From an uncultured Saprospiraceae bacterium (GTDB taxonomy: Bacteria; Bacteroidota; Bacteroidia; Chitinophagales; Saprospiraceae), in contig CALEYL010000041.1 in assembly GCA_937926205.1 (NCBI GenBank), positions 1 through 64,000 on the forward strand: a DNA stretch of 64,000 bases, read 5' to 3'. Below are positions 44,950 through 54,598 of the stretch, piece by piece. The translations under genes and the position numbers were made by a program. Position 1 is the first letter of the stretch. Each line of letters opens with the position of its first letter. The notes under the pieces were generated by a model. It had not been told where the DNA came from and ran no database searches. It saw only the letters and a program-made list of their open reading frames with translations.

Positions 44950-46656
44950 ATGAATTTGCCCAATCTATTCTTTCGCCTGATTGTTTGTGCTGGTTTTTTT
45001 GTGCTTTTGCCCGAGAATACCTTTGCACACGGTGATGAAATTCCGACTGATCCGGGGGTGGCAACCGACCATTTTACCAGCTACGGCCAGTCGGACCGTT
45101 ATGAATTGACGCTCTATTATCCGGAACTTGAAGCTGGTATGGACGCACGGCTGACTTTGTACATCGCAGATTTTAAAAGCAATGAGCCTATTGATAAAGC
45201 CGGGTTGAAAGTCATCCTGATGGAAAAACCGGACATCAGTTTTAAGGCGATAGCGCTCTCGCCCGGCATCTATGAATTGCAGGGGGCTTTTCCCGAGAAC
45301 AAATCGTATACCCTTAATTTGGAAATCAACCACCCCAAAGGTGCAGATCTCATTGGTGTATCGGGCATTCGGGTTGGTGAAAAGCTGCATGAGGATGAAA
45401 TTTCTGACGACGGGCAGCCTGCAGGGGGCAGTTCCTGGCTTTGGTTTATTGGCGGCCTGATTTTGGGTGGTTTGGTTGTGTGGGCGATTGGCTTTCGCCG
45501 CAAGCGTGTATTGACCCTTATCTTATTGTTGGCAAGTGCGTGGGGAACTTCTCCTGACTTTAATCCGGTTTTCGCCCACGACGGGGAGACACACGGCCCT
45601 CCGCAAAAAGGCAGTAGTCTGGGTAAAACCGTTTATTCACCTAAAGAGACCCAATTCTTATTTGAAATTCTGACGCAGCCCATTGCAATTAATGACTATC
45701 AATCAACAACGACCATGTTTGGCACCGTTGTTCCCGCTTCCGGGGGGCTTGGAGCCGTTATCGCACCTCAGGCAGGGCGCCTTTTAGATTTAAAGGTTAG
45801 CGTCGGACAGCGTGTTGATGCTGGTCAGACACTGGCTACGCTGCAACAAAATGTAAGTACCCCTGATCAGGTCAGTATTGCTGCCAATAACGCTGCTTTG
45901 GCCGTACAAATTGAAACGGCCAAAACGCGCCTCGTCGCCGCCAAACGAGAATACGAGCGCCTGAAAAAAATTGAAGACATTGCTGCCGGCCGCGACGTTC
46001 AGGCTGCTGAAGCCAATTATGACGCTGCCCGGGTCGAACTGCAAACGCTCGAAAAAAGGGCGCTTGGCGCGAATAGCACAGCCAACGGCCGCACAATTGC
46101 CTTAGTCGCTCCTATCGGGGGCATCGTTGGCGCTTTTACACTTACCCGGGGTGCTGAAGTTGTGGCCGGGCAGACTTTGTTCACGGTGACTAACCTTGGT
46201 AAAGTGTACGTGGAAGCGCAGGTTTATGATCGGGATGTGCCGGTTGTCAGGTCAGGTAATAAGTTTTTGGTGACCTGTTCCACCGACGATCACAAAAGTG
46301 CAGAAGTGCGACTGATTTCGCAGGCTCAGAGTATGAACCCCGGAAATCAAAGCCAGCGTGTACTTTTTGAAATGGACAATCCTCTGGGCGAATTCAAAAT
46401 CGGGGAATTTGTTACGGTAAAAGCATTAGACAACAGCCGGTCGCGGCAAATTACGGTCCCAAATTCAGCGCTGACAGAAATTAACGGCAAGACGGCTGTG
46501 TTTCTCAAACACGCTCCGGAAGAATACGAACTGGCTTATGTACAAACAGGGGAAGATGATGGTACGAGAACTTTAATTCTGAAAGGCATTGAAGAGGGGG
46601 AAAAAGTGGTTGTAAAAGGCGCCTATGAGGTGAAAATGATGTATTTAAATAATTAA
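44950..46656 (+). CDS. RND periplasmic adaptor (CusB-like) with extra N-terminal domain
   Basis: 568 residues, longer than the usual ~400. A signal peptide (ending near TFAHGDE) is followed by a beta-sandwich (~30-150), a membrane segment (WLWFIGGLILGGLVVWAIGF) and a second signal-like hydrophobic stretch ending in HDGETHGPP. The adaptor proper (~225-568) has barrel-sandwich halves (VIAPQAGRLLDLKVSVGQRVDAGQTLATLQ, ALVAPIGGIVGAFTLTRGAEVVAGQ) around a coiled hairpin. It links pump and outer-membrane channel. The extra N-terminal module looks like a fusion of a separate periplasmic metal-binding protein. Confidence 0.88.
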   Translation: MNLPNLFFRLIVCAGFFVLLPENTFAHGDEIPTDPGVATDHFTSYGQSDRYELTLYYPELEAGMDARLTLYIADFKSNEPIDKAGLKVILMEKPDISFKAIALSPGIYELQGAFPENKSYTLNLEINHPKGADLIGVSGIRVGEKLHEDEISDDGQPAGGSSWLWFIGGLILGGLVVWAIGFRRKRVLTLILLLASAWGTSPDFNPVFAHDGETHGPPQKGSSLGKTVYSPKETQFLFEILTQPIAINDYQSTTTMFGTVVPASGGLGAVIAPQAGRLLDLKVSVGQRVDAGQTLATLQQNVSTPDQVSIAANNAALAVQIETAKTRLVAAKREYERLKKIEDIAAGRDVQAAEANYDAARVELQTLEKRALGANSTANGRTIALVAPIGGIVGAFTLTRGAEVVAGQTLFTVTNLGKVYVEAQVYDRDVPVVRSGNKFLVTCSTDDHKSAEVRLISQAQSMNPGNQSQRVLFEMDNPLGEFKIGEFVTVKALDNSRSRQITVPNSALTEINGKTAVFLKHAPEEYELAYVQTGEDDGTRTLILKGIEEGEKVVVKGAYEVKMMYLNN

Positions 46657-46994
46657 TTCTGATTCAAATCTGCAATCATTGCGCAGTGCCTTTGCCCCTT
46701 TTGAGACACCCTCATGTGAATCACAGGAGCTAATTTGTTCGTATACTCCATGCTTTTCATTTGTCGCATGAATGAAGACGGCATTTTTACGACTTACTCC
46801 GCGAGACTCCGCGTAACCTCCGCGAGACTCCGCGACATGATGTGACACAGAGTTTCACGGAGTGAACGCGGAGTTCCACGGAGTTTTTACAACTCACTCC
46901 TCGAGCCTCCCGCAGCATAAAGGAGTTCGCGGAGACTGCCTTGACGCTTACGTGCCTTCAAGGATAAGACGTGTATTCAAAATAACTCTACGCA
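46657..46994. other. Gene-free stretch with degraded CGCGGAGT-type repeats
   Basis: Repeated units ccgcgagactccgcg (near 46800 and 46822) and cacggagt (near 46857 and 46877) form eroded direct and inverted repeats between the convergent metal and OmpA genes. No gene and no clean terminator are seen. Confidence 0.5.
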
Positions 46995-47918
46995 TTATTT
47001 CGGCGCCAAATCCGGGTTGAGTAAATCGTAAAACTGGTCCAGTTTTGGCATGATGATGATCCGCGTACGACGGTTGGTCGCCCGTCCTTCAGCAGTATTG
47101 TTGGTGGCCAGCGCATTGTACTCGCCACGACCGGCTGCAATCAGGCGGTTGGGATCAATTTTGTAGTTCTTTTGCAACACGCGGACCACGGCTGTCGCCC
47201 TTTTGGTGCTAAGATCCCAGTTATCTTCAAAACAGGGTTTGTTGATCGGCTGGTTGTCGGTATACCCTTCGATCATGACCTCCAGTCCTGGCCGGGATTC
47301 GATGATCTGAGCAATTTTGCCCAAAACTTCGCTCGCTTTCGGGGTAATGTTCGCGCTGCCGCTCTGGAACAACATCTTGTCGGACAGGTTAATGAACACC
47401 ACGGTTTTGTCCACTTTTACTTCTACATCTTTGTCTTCGATGCCCTGACTGAGCACGCCTTTCAGGTTGACCGCCAGTGCCAGGTTGATGGAATCTGCGC
47501 GGGTCTTGGCCATTTGAAGCAGCTGGATGTACTTATCTTTTTTCTCCAGTTGAGAAAGTGTTTCCCGGATGTTGTCGCTGGCTGATTTCGACAAGGTCGT
47601 CAAATCATCCACCTGGTTCAGTTGTTTGTCGCGCTGTGAGCGGATGTCTGCAATCTGCTCACGCAGGTCTTTGATCTGCTCTTCCCGCAATTGAAGGTTG
47701 CTTTGCGCGTTTTTGGCATCGTTGCGCAGGCGCTCGCGCTCTTCTTCACACGCGCCGAGGCGGTTCATGTAGTCGCTCAGTTGTACGCCAAGTTTTCCGA
47801 CTTCTGCATTGCAGGCTTCCAGTTCGGTTTGTTTGAGCATAAATTGCTTTTTGCTGACACAGGAGCCGAGACTCAGGCCGAGCAAAAGCAACAGAAAAAT
47901 TTTAGCATTAAAGTTCAT
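46995..47918 (-). CDS. OmpA-family lipoprotein with coiled coil
   Basis: 307 residues. The lipobox is SLGSC. Residues ~25-135 are a long coiled coil (EACNAEVGKLGVQLSDYMNR, EEERERLRNDAKNAQSNLQL). The C-terminal ~140 residues are an OmpA-like peptidoglycan-binding domain (FQSGSANITPKASEVL, IEGYTDNQPIN, DLSTKRATAVVRVL, GRGEYNALATN). It anchors the outer membrane to the cell wall or spans the periplasm. It is monocistronic. Confidence 0.9.
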   Translation of the reverse strand: MNFNAKIFLLLLLGLSLGSCVSKKQFMLKQTELEACNAEVGKLGVQLSDYMNRLGACEEERERLRNDAKNAQSNLQLREEQIKDLREQIADIRSQRDKQLNQVDDLTTLSKSASDNIRETLSQLEKKDKYIQLLQMAKTRADSINLALAVNLKGVLSQGIEDKDVEVKVDKTVVFINLSDKMLFQSGSANITPKASEVLGKIAQIIESRPGLEVMIEGYTDNQPINKPCFEDNWDLSTKRATAVVRVLQKNYKIDPNRLIAAGRGEYNALATNNTAEGRATNRRTRIIIMPKLDQFYDLLNPDLAPK

Positions 47919-48029
47919 AGGTGATGAATTTAATTGTGGTTTTGAAAAATATATGATTGGGAATTCTACTATTTATAACGCCTGGAATGTTTAAAAATTA
48001 TACTGCTTTTGCAGAAGTTAATCAACAGA

Positions 48030-50171
48030 CTATGTGCCAATCAGCGCCAGAAACTCATCTTCAGTAAGAATCTGCACCGTTCCCAGTTCGCGGGCTTTTT
48101 TCAATTTCGAGCCGGCATCTTCACCAACAACGAGGAAGTCGAGTTTGGAGCTGACGGCACTGATGAGGCGGGCGCCGGCGTTTTCTGCTTTTTCCTGCGC
48201 TTCCTTGCGGCCCATTTTTGATAAAGTGCCGGTAAACAGTACCGTTTTCCCGGAAAGGGGCGCATCGGCAGCTACGGCACGGGGGCGATCTTCATCGGTT
48301 TGCGTCAGATTCACGCCCAGTGCTTCCATTTCTTCCAGCAGCGCAATGTTTTGGGGCTTACTGAAATAGTCGGCTACGTTTTCCGCCACAACCGGACCAA
48401 TGTCTTTGATGTTGGTGTAATCGACTGCCGTCCAGTTTTTTAAATCGAGGACGTGCCCGATTTCGGCAGAAATCAGTTTCGACGCTTTTTTCCCAAGGTG
48501 GTGTATGCTGAGGCTGTGCAACAGGCGCTGAATCGGATTGCGCTTTGCCTTGTCGACAGCAGCCCGGAGATTTGCAGCCGATTTTTCACCGAAGCCTTCC
48601 AGTTGGGCGATTTTTTCGTAGTCGAGCCTGTAGATATCAGAAATGTTGCGGAGCCAGCCCAGCTGGTGAAAGCGGCGGATGATGGATTCTCCCATGCCTT
48701 CGATGTCCATGGCGTCTTTCGAGGTATGAAAAATCATGCGCTGTAAATTCTGGGCACTGCACACGCAATTGGGACAACGCCAGGCCGCTTCATCGGCTTC
48801 GCGCACGAGTTCTATGGGCTGATCGGTGTCATTGATGGGGCAGTAGCGGGGAAAAATAATGGGCTGTTCTGTGCCGTTGCGCAGTTCGGGCATCGCCTTT
48901 ACGATGTAGGGAATGACATCGCCGGCGCGTTCCACCAGCACGGTATCACCGATTCGGAGGTCTTTTCCGGTAATAAAATCTTCGTTGTGCAGCGAAACAG
49001 AGGCAACCGTTACGCCGGCCAGCTGGACAGGTTCCAGTTTTGCAACCGGAGTGATGGAACCGATTTTCCCAACCTGATATTCCACATTCAGGAGTTTTGA
49101 AGTCGCCTGCCGCGCCCGGAATTTATAAGCAATAGCCCAGCGCGGGTGGTGGCTGGTGTAACCGCAGCGCTCCTGTAGTTCACGGCTGTTGACTTTTACG
49201 ACCATGCCGTCTATTTCGTAAGGGTATTCCTCGCGTCGTTCCTGCCAGAGCATGCAAAAGTCAGCTACTTCACGGATGTTTCGGCAAACTTTACGTTCTT
49301 CAACAGGCACTTTGAAGCCCAGTCGTCCCAGCAATTCGATGCTCTCGTCGTGGGTATTAAACTGATCCAGCACGTTTTGCCCCTTGTCATTGACGGCAAA
49401 GCCGAGGGTATACATAAAGGCTTCCAGCCCCCTTTGCGCCACTTCTTTCGGGTCTTTCATTCTCAGTCCGCCGGAAGCGGTATTGCGGGCATTGGCAAAC
49501 AAAGGCAGCCCGCCTTTTGCCCGGGCGTCGTTCATTTTTTTGAAAATGTCTTTACGGATGAGTACCTCACCGCGCAATTCGGTTTTGTAAATGCCATGCT
49601 GCGAAAAAGCCGCTTTCAACGGGATGGACTTTAACACCCGGGCATTGGCGGTCATTTCTTCTCCTTCCACACCGTTTCCTCGGGTTGCCGCACGAACGAG
49701 GTGGTCGGCTTCGTAAACCAGCGCAATGCTGCCGCCATCAAATTTAGGTTCCACGACATAGTCTATGTCTCCTTCCGGCGGCATGTTGAGCAGGCGCTTG
49801 ATTTGCTCGTCGAATTCGATTAAATCTTCAGCATTGTACGAGTTGGCCAGCGACAGCATTGGAATCAGGTGCGCCACGGTGGGCGATGCTTCTGTCAGGT
49901 CTGGCGAAACACGCTGAGTCGGTGAATCCGGGGTAATGAGGTCCGGGAATTCCCCTTCGATGGCTTCCAGTTGTTTGTACAACATGTCGTACTCGAAATC
50001 GCTGATGGTCGGATCATCGAGCACATAATAACGCCACTCGTGGTATGCGATGAGCTCGCGCAGGTCTTTGGCCCGTTCGGCGGCAGGGCGTTGTTGCACG
50101 GTCGCATCATTGAGCAAGTAGTGTTTTGAGCGTTCGTACAGCGTAATTTGCGCTTCTTTGTTGTAAGACAT
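48030..50171 (-). CDS. ligA: NAD-dependent DNA ligase
   Basis: 713 residues, slightly long. Domain Ia (ELIAYHEWRYYVLDDPTISD) is followed by the adenylation domain with the active-site Lys in VEPKFDGGSIALVY, GDGV-like ATRGNGVEGE, and EVLIRKDIF. The OB domain (VGKIGSITPVAKLEPV), a zinc-finger region, HhH repeats and a C-terminal BRCT domain (GKTVLFTGTLSKMGRKEAQE) complete it. The zinc finger is odd: CPINDT where CPxCG is usual, and RCPNCVCSAQ with an extra Cys. It seals nicks in replication and repair using NAD. Confidence 0.95.
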   Translation of the reverse strand: MSYNKEAQITLYERSKHYLLNDATVQQRPAAERAKDLRELIAYHEWRYYVLDDPTISDFEYDMLYKQLEAIEGEFPDLITPDSPTQRVSPDLTEASPTVAHLIPMLSLANSYNAEDLIEFDEQIKRLLNMPPEGDIDYVVEPKFDGGSIALVYEADHLVRAATRGNGVEGEEMTANARVLKSIPLKAAFSQHGIYKTELRGEVLIRKDIFKKMNDARAKGGLPLFANARNTASGGLRMKDPKEVAQRGLEAFMYTLGFAVNDKGQNVLDQFNTHDESIELLGRLGFKVPVEERKVCRNIREVADFCMLWQERREEYPYEIDGMVVKVNSRELQERCGYTSHHPRWAIAYKFRARQATSKLLNVEYQVGKIGSITPVAKLEPVQLAGVTVASVSLHNEDFITGKDLRIGDTVLVERAGDVIPYIVKAMPELRNGTEQPIIFPRYCPINDTDQPIELVREADEAAWRCPNCVCSAQNLQRMIFHTSKDAMDIEGMGESIIRRFHQLGWLRNISDIYRLDYEKIAQLEGFGEKSAANLRAAVDKAKRNPIQRLLHSLSIHHLGKKASKLISAEIGHVLDLKNWTAVDYTNIKDIGPVVAENVADYFSKPQNIALLEEMEALGVNLTQTDEDRPRAVAADAPLSGKTVLFTGTLSKMGRKEAQEKAENAGARLISAVSSKLDFLVVGEDAGSKLKKARELGTVQILTEDEFLALIGT

Positions 50172-50467
50172 TAGATTTTAGACTTTAGACGTCAGATTTT
50201 GGATGTCAGACAACATCGGGCCCGTGTATGTCTGATGCAGGTTTTAGAGGACGCTAAGGTAGGGAAATCCGGGTTAATAATTTGCCCAAAAGGGGGCCTG
50301 AAAACGTCTGATTTTTCATCGGGCAAGGCACTCCGGAGGGTCATTTCATTCAAGTTATTTCAATAGGAAGAGCTGAATGGTAGAGGAATTTAAACAAGCG
50401 CTTCCCGCAACTGTTAGAGCTTATCAAAACAACAAAACACAACTCATACTGACAAAATCTACTGCGC
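50172..50467. other. Intergenic region with agattttagac-type repeat
   Basis: Just upstream of ligA (50172-50210) are ttagattttagac / cagattttggatgtcagac units like the direct repeat at the start of the window. The rest shows no gene; a short frame at 50377 is outcompeted by the oxidoreductase start at 50468. Confidence 0.5.
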
Positions 50468-51430
50468 ATGGCCAATCACAAACAAGTCATCATCATCGGC
50501 GCCGGCATGGCCGGATTGTCAGCAGCCCGGCGTTTGGCTGCAGCCAATATTCCTGTAGTTGTGCTCGATAAAGGCAGAGGTCCTGGCGGGCGTATGGCTA
50601 CCCGCCGTGCAGGTGAAGCAACTTTCGACCATGGCGCTCAGTTTTTCTCTGCCAAAACATCTGATTTTCAGTATTTTGTTGAAGCGGCTGCCGCACAGGG
50701 CGTCGTGAAGGAATGGTGGCCGGGCATCTCAGATACCAGGCATCCTCGCTGGGTAGGCACAGCAGGGATGAATGGCGTACCGAAAATGATGGCCAAAAAC
50801 ATGACGCTACTAAGCGGAAAACGCGTGGTCCGTTTTCAGGCCCAATCTGAAGGCTGGCTGGTTACGCTGGATGACGGATCGTCTTTAGAGGGCAGTGCCC
50901 TGCTGATCACCGTCCCTGCGCCACAAGCACTGGAATTGTTGGAAAACAGTCAGATTCACCTCGCCGATCAGGGGCTTGACGGCTTGCGCCAAATTGCTTA
51001 TCACCCCTGCCTGGCCGTGATGGCAACGCTCGATCAGCCCTCCGGTATCCCGGCGCCCGGAGGCCTCCAAATCGCGGACAATGCCGTGAGCTGGCTGGCC
51101 GATAATTTTCAAAAAGGAATTTCGAAAAACCCTTCGGTAACCATACACGCTTCCCCGGAATTCAGTCGTATCCACCTCGATGGCGATCTGAATGAAGCAG
51201 GCCGCTTGCTGCTTGAAGCGGCAGCGGGGTATCTGCAGCCTGCATCTGTGCTCGACTGGCAGATACACCGCTGGCGCTACAGCCTGGCTTTCCAGCGACA
51301 TCCATCCTTGTTTTTGCAGACGGAAACGGCTTTCCCCCTGCTATTTGGCGGGGATGGATTTGGAATAGGAAATGTAGAAGGCGCCTACTTGTCGGGGCTG
51401 GCGATGGCGGATCAGCTGGCTGGCAGGTAA
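50468..51430 (+). CDS. Renalase-like FAD-dependent amine oxidoreductase
   Basis: 320 residues. The N-terminal Rossmann FAD motif is IIIGAGMAGLSAARRL, followed by DKGRGPGGRMATRR and FDHGAQFFSAK, characteristic of the renalase/NAD(P)-binding oxidoreductase family of bacteria. C-terminal LFGGDGFGIGNVEGAYLSGLAMAD is the second FAD contact. Bacterial renalases oxidise isomeric forms of beta-NAD(P)H; whether this one does so is inference. It converges on the zinc-locus lipoprotein gene with 9 bp between the stops. Confidence 0.85.
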   Translation: MANHKQVIIIGAGMAGLSAARRLAAANIPVVVLDKGRGPGGRMATRRAGEATFDHGAQFFSAKTSDFQYFVEAAAAQGVVKEWWPGISDTRHPRWVGTAGMNGVPKMMAKNMTLLSGKRVVRFQAQSEGWLVTLDDGSSLEGSALLITVPAPQALELLENSQIHLADQGLDGLRQIAYHPCLAVMATLDQPSGIPAPGGLQIADNAVSWLADNFQKGISKNPSVTIHASPEFSRIHLDGDLNEAGRLLLEAAAGYLQPASVLDWQIHRWRYSLAFQRHPSLFLQTETAFPLLFGGDGFGIGNVEGAYLSGLAMADQLAGR

Positions 51431-51439
51431 AGCCGGAAA

Positions 51440-52003
51440 CTAATTAATCGCCACATTAAAAGTCGCCTCCACATCCGTATCTCCGGTACCACACGGCGAA
51501 GTGGCATTTTTATCCGGCGTGTGTTTCAGGCGAACGGTCAGTTTGCCATTTCCCGGGGCTGTTGTTACCAGTCGGCTGGCCAGACCCAGCGGTTTGCCAT
51601 TGTCGTCGGTATCTTCGATCAGAGGGAGTGGCATATCGCCCTGAACCTCAAAACAAACAAGATGGTCTGTATTTTCATCAGCGACTTCGAGCGTAATGTC
51701 GGACACATCCGCCGGATTGGATTCATCCAAAAACCTGACACTCAGCATGTAGCTACTTGCTGCCGCCAGGGTAATGTTCTCTACCACAGGATCAGTGCCG
51801 CCGCTGCCATCGGTATCCCTGAATGAAAACGAAGTGCTGCTGCCTCCAGGTGCTGTGAAGGTGAGCACTACCGAAGTGATTAACTCTTCCTCATTAACCA
51901 TAGGATCGTCGTCGTCGACCTGGCAGGCGCCAAACAATAAAATAGCAGCTAAAAACAGAGGCAGGCTCATCGCCGGAAAGGGAAAGAATTTTTTCTGGAA
52001 CAT
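51440..52003 (-). CDS. Zinc-locus lipoprotein, TonB-receptor-associated
   Basis: 187 residues. The lipobox is LLFGAC, followed by an acidic linker (QVDDDDPMVNEEELIT). The rest is a beta-rich domain with VVLTFTAPGG, DGSGGTDPVVEN, HLVCFEV and a conserved end SPCGTGDTDVEATFNV. This matches a Bacteroidota lipoprotein family regularly encoded next to a TonB receptor near a Fur/Zur regulator. It is probably an outer-membrane-attached helper in metal capture. It ends the minus-strand cluster, 59 bp downstream of the receptor gene. Confidence 0.75.
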   Translation of the reverse strand: MFQKKFFPFPAMSLPLFLAAILLFGACQVDDDDPMVNEEELITSVVLTFTAPGGSSTSFSFRDTDGSGGTDPVVENITLAAASSYMLSVRFLDESNPADVSDITLEVADENTDHLVCFEVQGDMPLPLIEDTDDNGKPLGLASRLVTTAPGNGKLTVRLKHTPDKNATSPCGTGDTDVEATFNVAIN

Positions 52004-52062
52004 GATTTTATTGTTTTAATATGTTGATTAAAAATTTGTTAACTAAATTCAAAGCCGGGGGA

Positions 52063-54390
52063 TTAATTGAAAATGATTTTAGCACGCAAGGCCAGGTTAA
52101 GCCCCACTTCATCGGTGAAATACCGGAAGCGGTTCAGGTAATCGCGGTAACGAGCATTGAACAGGTTAAAAACCGAAAGTCCGATTTCTACAGGCTTGCT
52201 GCCCCAATGCAGGGTAGCGCCACATTCAGCATCGAAGCGGGTGTATCCTGGCGGAGGAGGCACCAAATCGCCTTCAGGAGCGCGGGTTTGGCGCAACACA
52301 TTTGTCATAGACAGGCTGACAAAAGGACGTTTGCTTGCCTCGTCTCCTGTTTTATCAAAAGTGTATCTAAGACCATGCGTAAAATGGTCTGCAGGCATAT
52401 AAATCAGGTATTCTCCCGCATCCCGGTTCCAGGCACGCAAAACAGCGCCTTGTGATTCAAAGGCCAATTGAGGCCGGATAAACATCGAGGCTTGCCAGTC
52501 GAAACCGGTCAGCGCTGCGTTGGTCTGGCGGTAGTAAAAAGCCGGGAAAGCTCCGCGAATGGTAAGTTTGGGCACACTTTGAGGCTCGAGATAGATAAAA
52601 TCTGCGATGCGGTTGTGGTAAATGGAAAGCGATACAGCAAATTTTTTCGGCCGGTTCCAATTGGCGCCAAGCGAAAAATTGAGGGCGCGCTCCTGATTCA
52701 AACCGGGATCGCCCAATTCATAAGCTGCCGAGCCATGGTGCACGCCGTCGCTGTACAATTCATTCGGATGTGGCGCCCGCCATGCGCTTCCGACATTAAA
52801 ACGCAATTCTGCTTCCGGCAAGTGGTAAATGATGCCTGCCGTGCCGGAAAAGTTGTTGAATTGCCGATCCTGCGCAATCGTATCCGTACCCTGCGTAGAT
52901 ACGGACAACTGCCTCACATCGTAGCGGGCGCCTGCTTCCAGTTCCCAGGGAGAGGGGTATTTCCGCCAGCGCTCCAGCCAATAGACCCCGGCGCTTTGAT
53001 TGGTAAAATTGGGGATAAGGGCGCCGAAATCTGTGGTGTTACGCTGCTGCATGCCCTGGGCGCCAATGCTCCCTTTGGTGTTGGGAAACCATTGGTGTTC
53101 CCAGTTAAGATCCAGCGTATAAGTGGTGATCTCGAATTCAAACTGCGGCCGCGTCAACTCATCAGGGAGGTTGCCATAAGGCCGGTGGGCGTCGAATTCC
53201 TGGCGGCGGTTAAATTGCCGGGCGGCTTCAATTTGCAATTTACTTTTTTCGCTGGTCCTTACCGAAAGTTGCCATTTGAGCATTTCGTGCACCACCTGCT
53301 GTTTCGGACGACCTATGCTATAAGTAAACTCCCCGTCGCTCAAAGGGCGGCCCCGTTCGATGGCCAGATCGAGGTCGGTCAGGTTGCCAATGTGAGCGTC
53401 GCGCAGAATTCCCAGTTCGGTAGAGAAAAAAGAATAGTATAACGCTGTATTGAATTTTTCCTTTTTCAGGCCCAATGCCCAGGAATAATTCAGCTCTTCA
53501 AGGCCGGTATTGCGCTGAAAATAGTCCGGTGTATGTACGTTGCCTCCGCGCTTTAACGTGCCCTGAATCCGGCCCGACAGCGGCAATTTCCCGCCAAGAG
53601 CGCCATCTAAACTGGCAGACGCAACACCCGTTTGCCCATTGCTGAATGCCCCCAAAGCAAGCTGGCCGCCAATACCCGGCTTTTCCCGGAGTGGCTCCGG
53701 TTCTACCAGCACGACGCCACCAATGGCATCTGCGCCGTAGCGCACACCGCCGGCGCCTTTAATCACCGAAACCCTGCCGGCGACAAACGGGTCTATTTCC
53801 GGTGCATGCTCATCGCCCCATTGCTGCGCTTCCAGCCGCACTCCGTTATTTAAGATGACGATGCGATTCCCACTTAACCCCTGGATAACCGGTTTGGAAA
53901 TAGAATGCCCCGTATTCAACGTGCTGATTCCCGGCAGGCGTTTGAGCGCTTCGCCCAACCCAAGTCCTTTGCCCGCCTCCAGCGCCGTGCCCTGTAAATC
54001 CTGGCTGGGTTGCGTAGAAGCCGGAGCTATTGCTTTTCCGCTGACGACAACCCGACTCAATTCGACCGCTACTTCTTCCAGCAAAAAATCTTGTTGGACG
54101 CTCTGCCTCAGCTGAAGCTGCTGCACGCCTTCGTGGCAACCGATCATGGAGCAAACAACAGAATAATTGCCCGGACAAAGGCCTGATATCAAAAAATTGC
54201 CGCTCTCATCGGCAACCGCATCTTTGTTGACTTCTTTCAGGGAAATGGTTGCAAAAGGGAGCGGTTTCCTGGTGTGCGCTTCCAGTATTTGCCCACTCAA
54301 CTGCAAGGTACAGGATTGTGCTGCCGCTCCAAAGCCTGTGAATAATAATGACAACCAGGCTATCGCAGTTATGAAGTGCTTTAGTTGCAT
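52063..54390 (-). CDS. TonB-dependent outer-membrane receptor, ZnuD-like
   Basis: 775 residues. A signal peptide (to about GAAAQS) is followed by a carboxypeptidase-like beta-sandwich (~28-110; LSGQILEAHTRKPLPFATI). The plug (~120-235) has GHSISKPVIQGLSGNRIVIL and a QQWGDEHAPEIDP segment. The 22-strand barrel ends in an aromatic-terminated strand (LNLALRAKIIFN). The plug pattern matches receptors for zinc such as ZnuD; a copper or siderophore substrate cannot be excluded. Context (His-rich protein, divergent Fur-family regulator, operator-like palindromes) favours zinc. Confidence 0.85.
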   Translation of the reverse strand: MQLKHFITAIAWLSLLFTGFGAAAQSCTLQLSGQILEAHTRKPLPFATISLKEVNKDAVADESGNFLISGLCPGNYSVVCSMIGCHEGVQQLQLRQSVQQDFLLEEVAVELSRVVVSGKAIAPASTQPSQDLQGTALEAGKGLGLGEALKRLPGISTLNTGHSISKPVIQGLSGNRIVILNNGVRLEAQQWGDEHAPEIDPFVAGRVSVIKGAGGVRYGADAIGGVVLVEPEPLREKPGIGGQLALGAFSNGQTGVASASLDGALGGKLPLSGRIQGTLKRGGNVHTPDYFQRNTGLEELNYSWALGLKKEKFNTALYYSFFSTELGILRDAHIGNLTDLDLAIERGRPLSDGEFTYSIGRPKQQVVHEMLKWQLSVRTSEKSKLQIEAARQFNRRQEFDAHRPYGNLPDELTRPQFEFEITTYTLDLNWEHQWFPNTKGSIGAQGMQQRNTTDFGALIPNFTNQSAGVYWLERWRKYPSPWELEAGARYDVRQLSVSTQGTDTIAQDRQFNNFSGTAGIIYHLPEAELRFNVGSAWRAPHPNELYSDGVHHGSAAYELGDPGLNQERALNFSLGANWNRPKKFAVSLSIYHNRIADFIYLEPQSVPKLTIRGAFPAFYYRQTNAALTGFDWQASMFIRPQLAFESQGAVLRAWNRDAGEYLIYMPADHFTHGLRYTFDKTGDEASKRPFVSLSMTNVLRQTRAPEGDLVPPPPGYTRFDAECGATLHWGSKPVEIGLSVFNLFNARYRDYLNRFRYFTDEVGLNLALRAKIIFN

Positions 54391-54598
54391 AAAATACAGA
54401 TTGAATAGTGTCGGTGTTTAGCGTCCGATTTCACATTCATTAAGCGTAGTCGAAATGAAGGTGTAATGGAACGATAAAGCTCAGGCACATGACTAACCAG
54501 ACGACACTGAATTTGGATGAATTGGATGACCCGATATGTCCATCACCAGGGAGTACACACCGGAGGATCAATTATCCGGAATAAAAAAGGGAGAAAAG

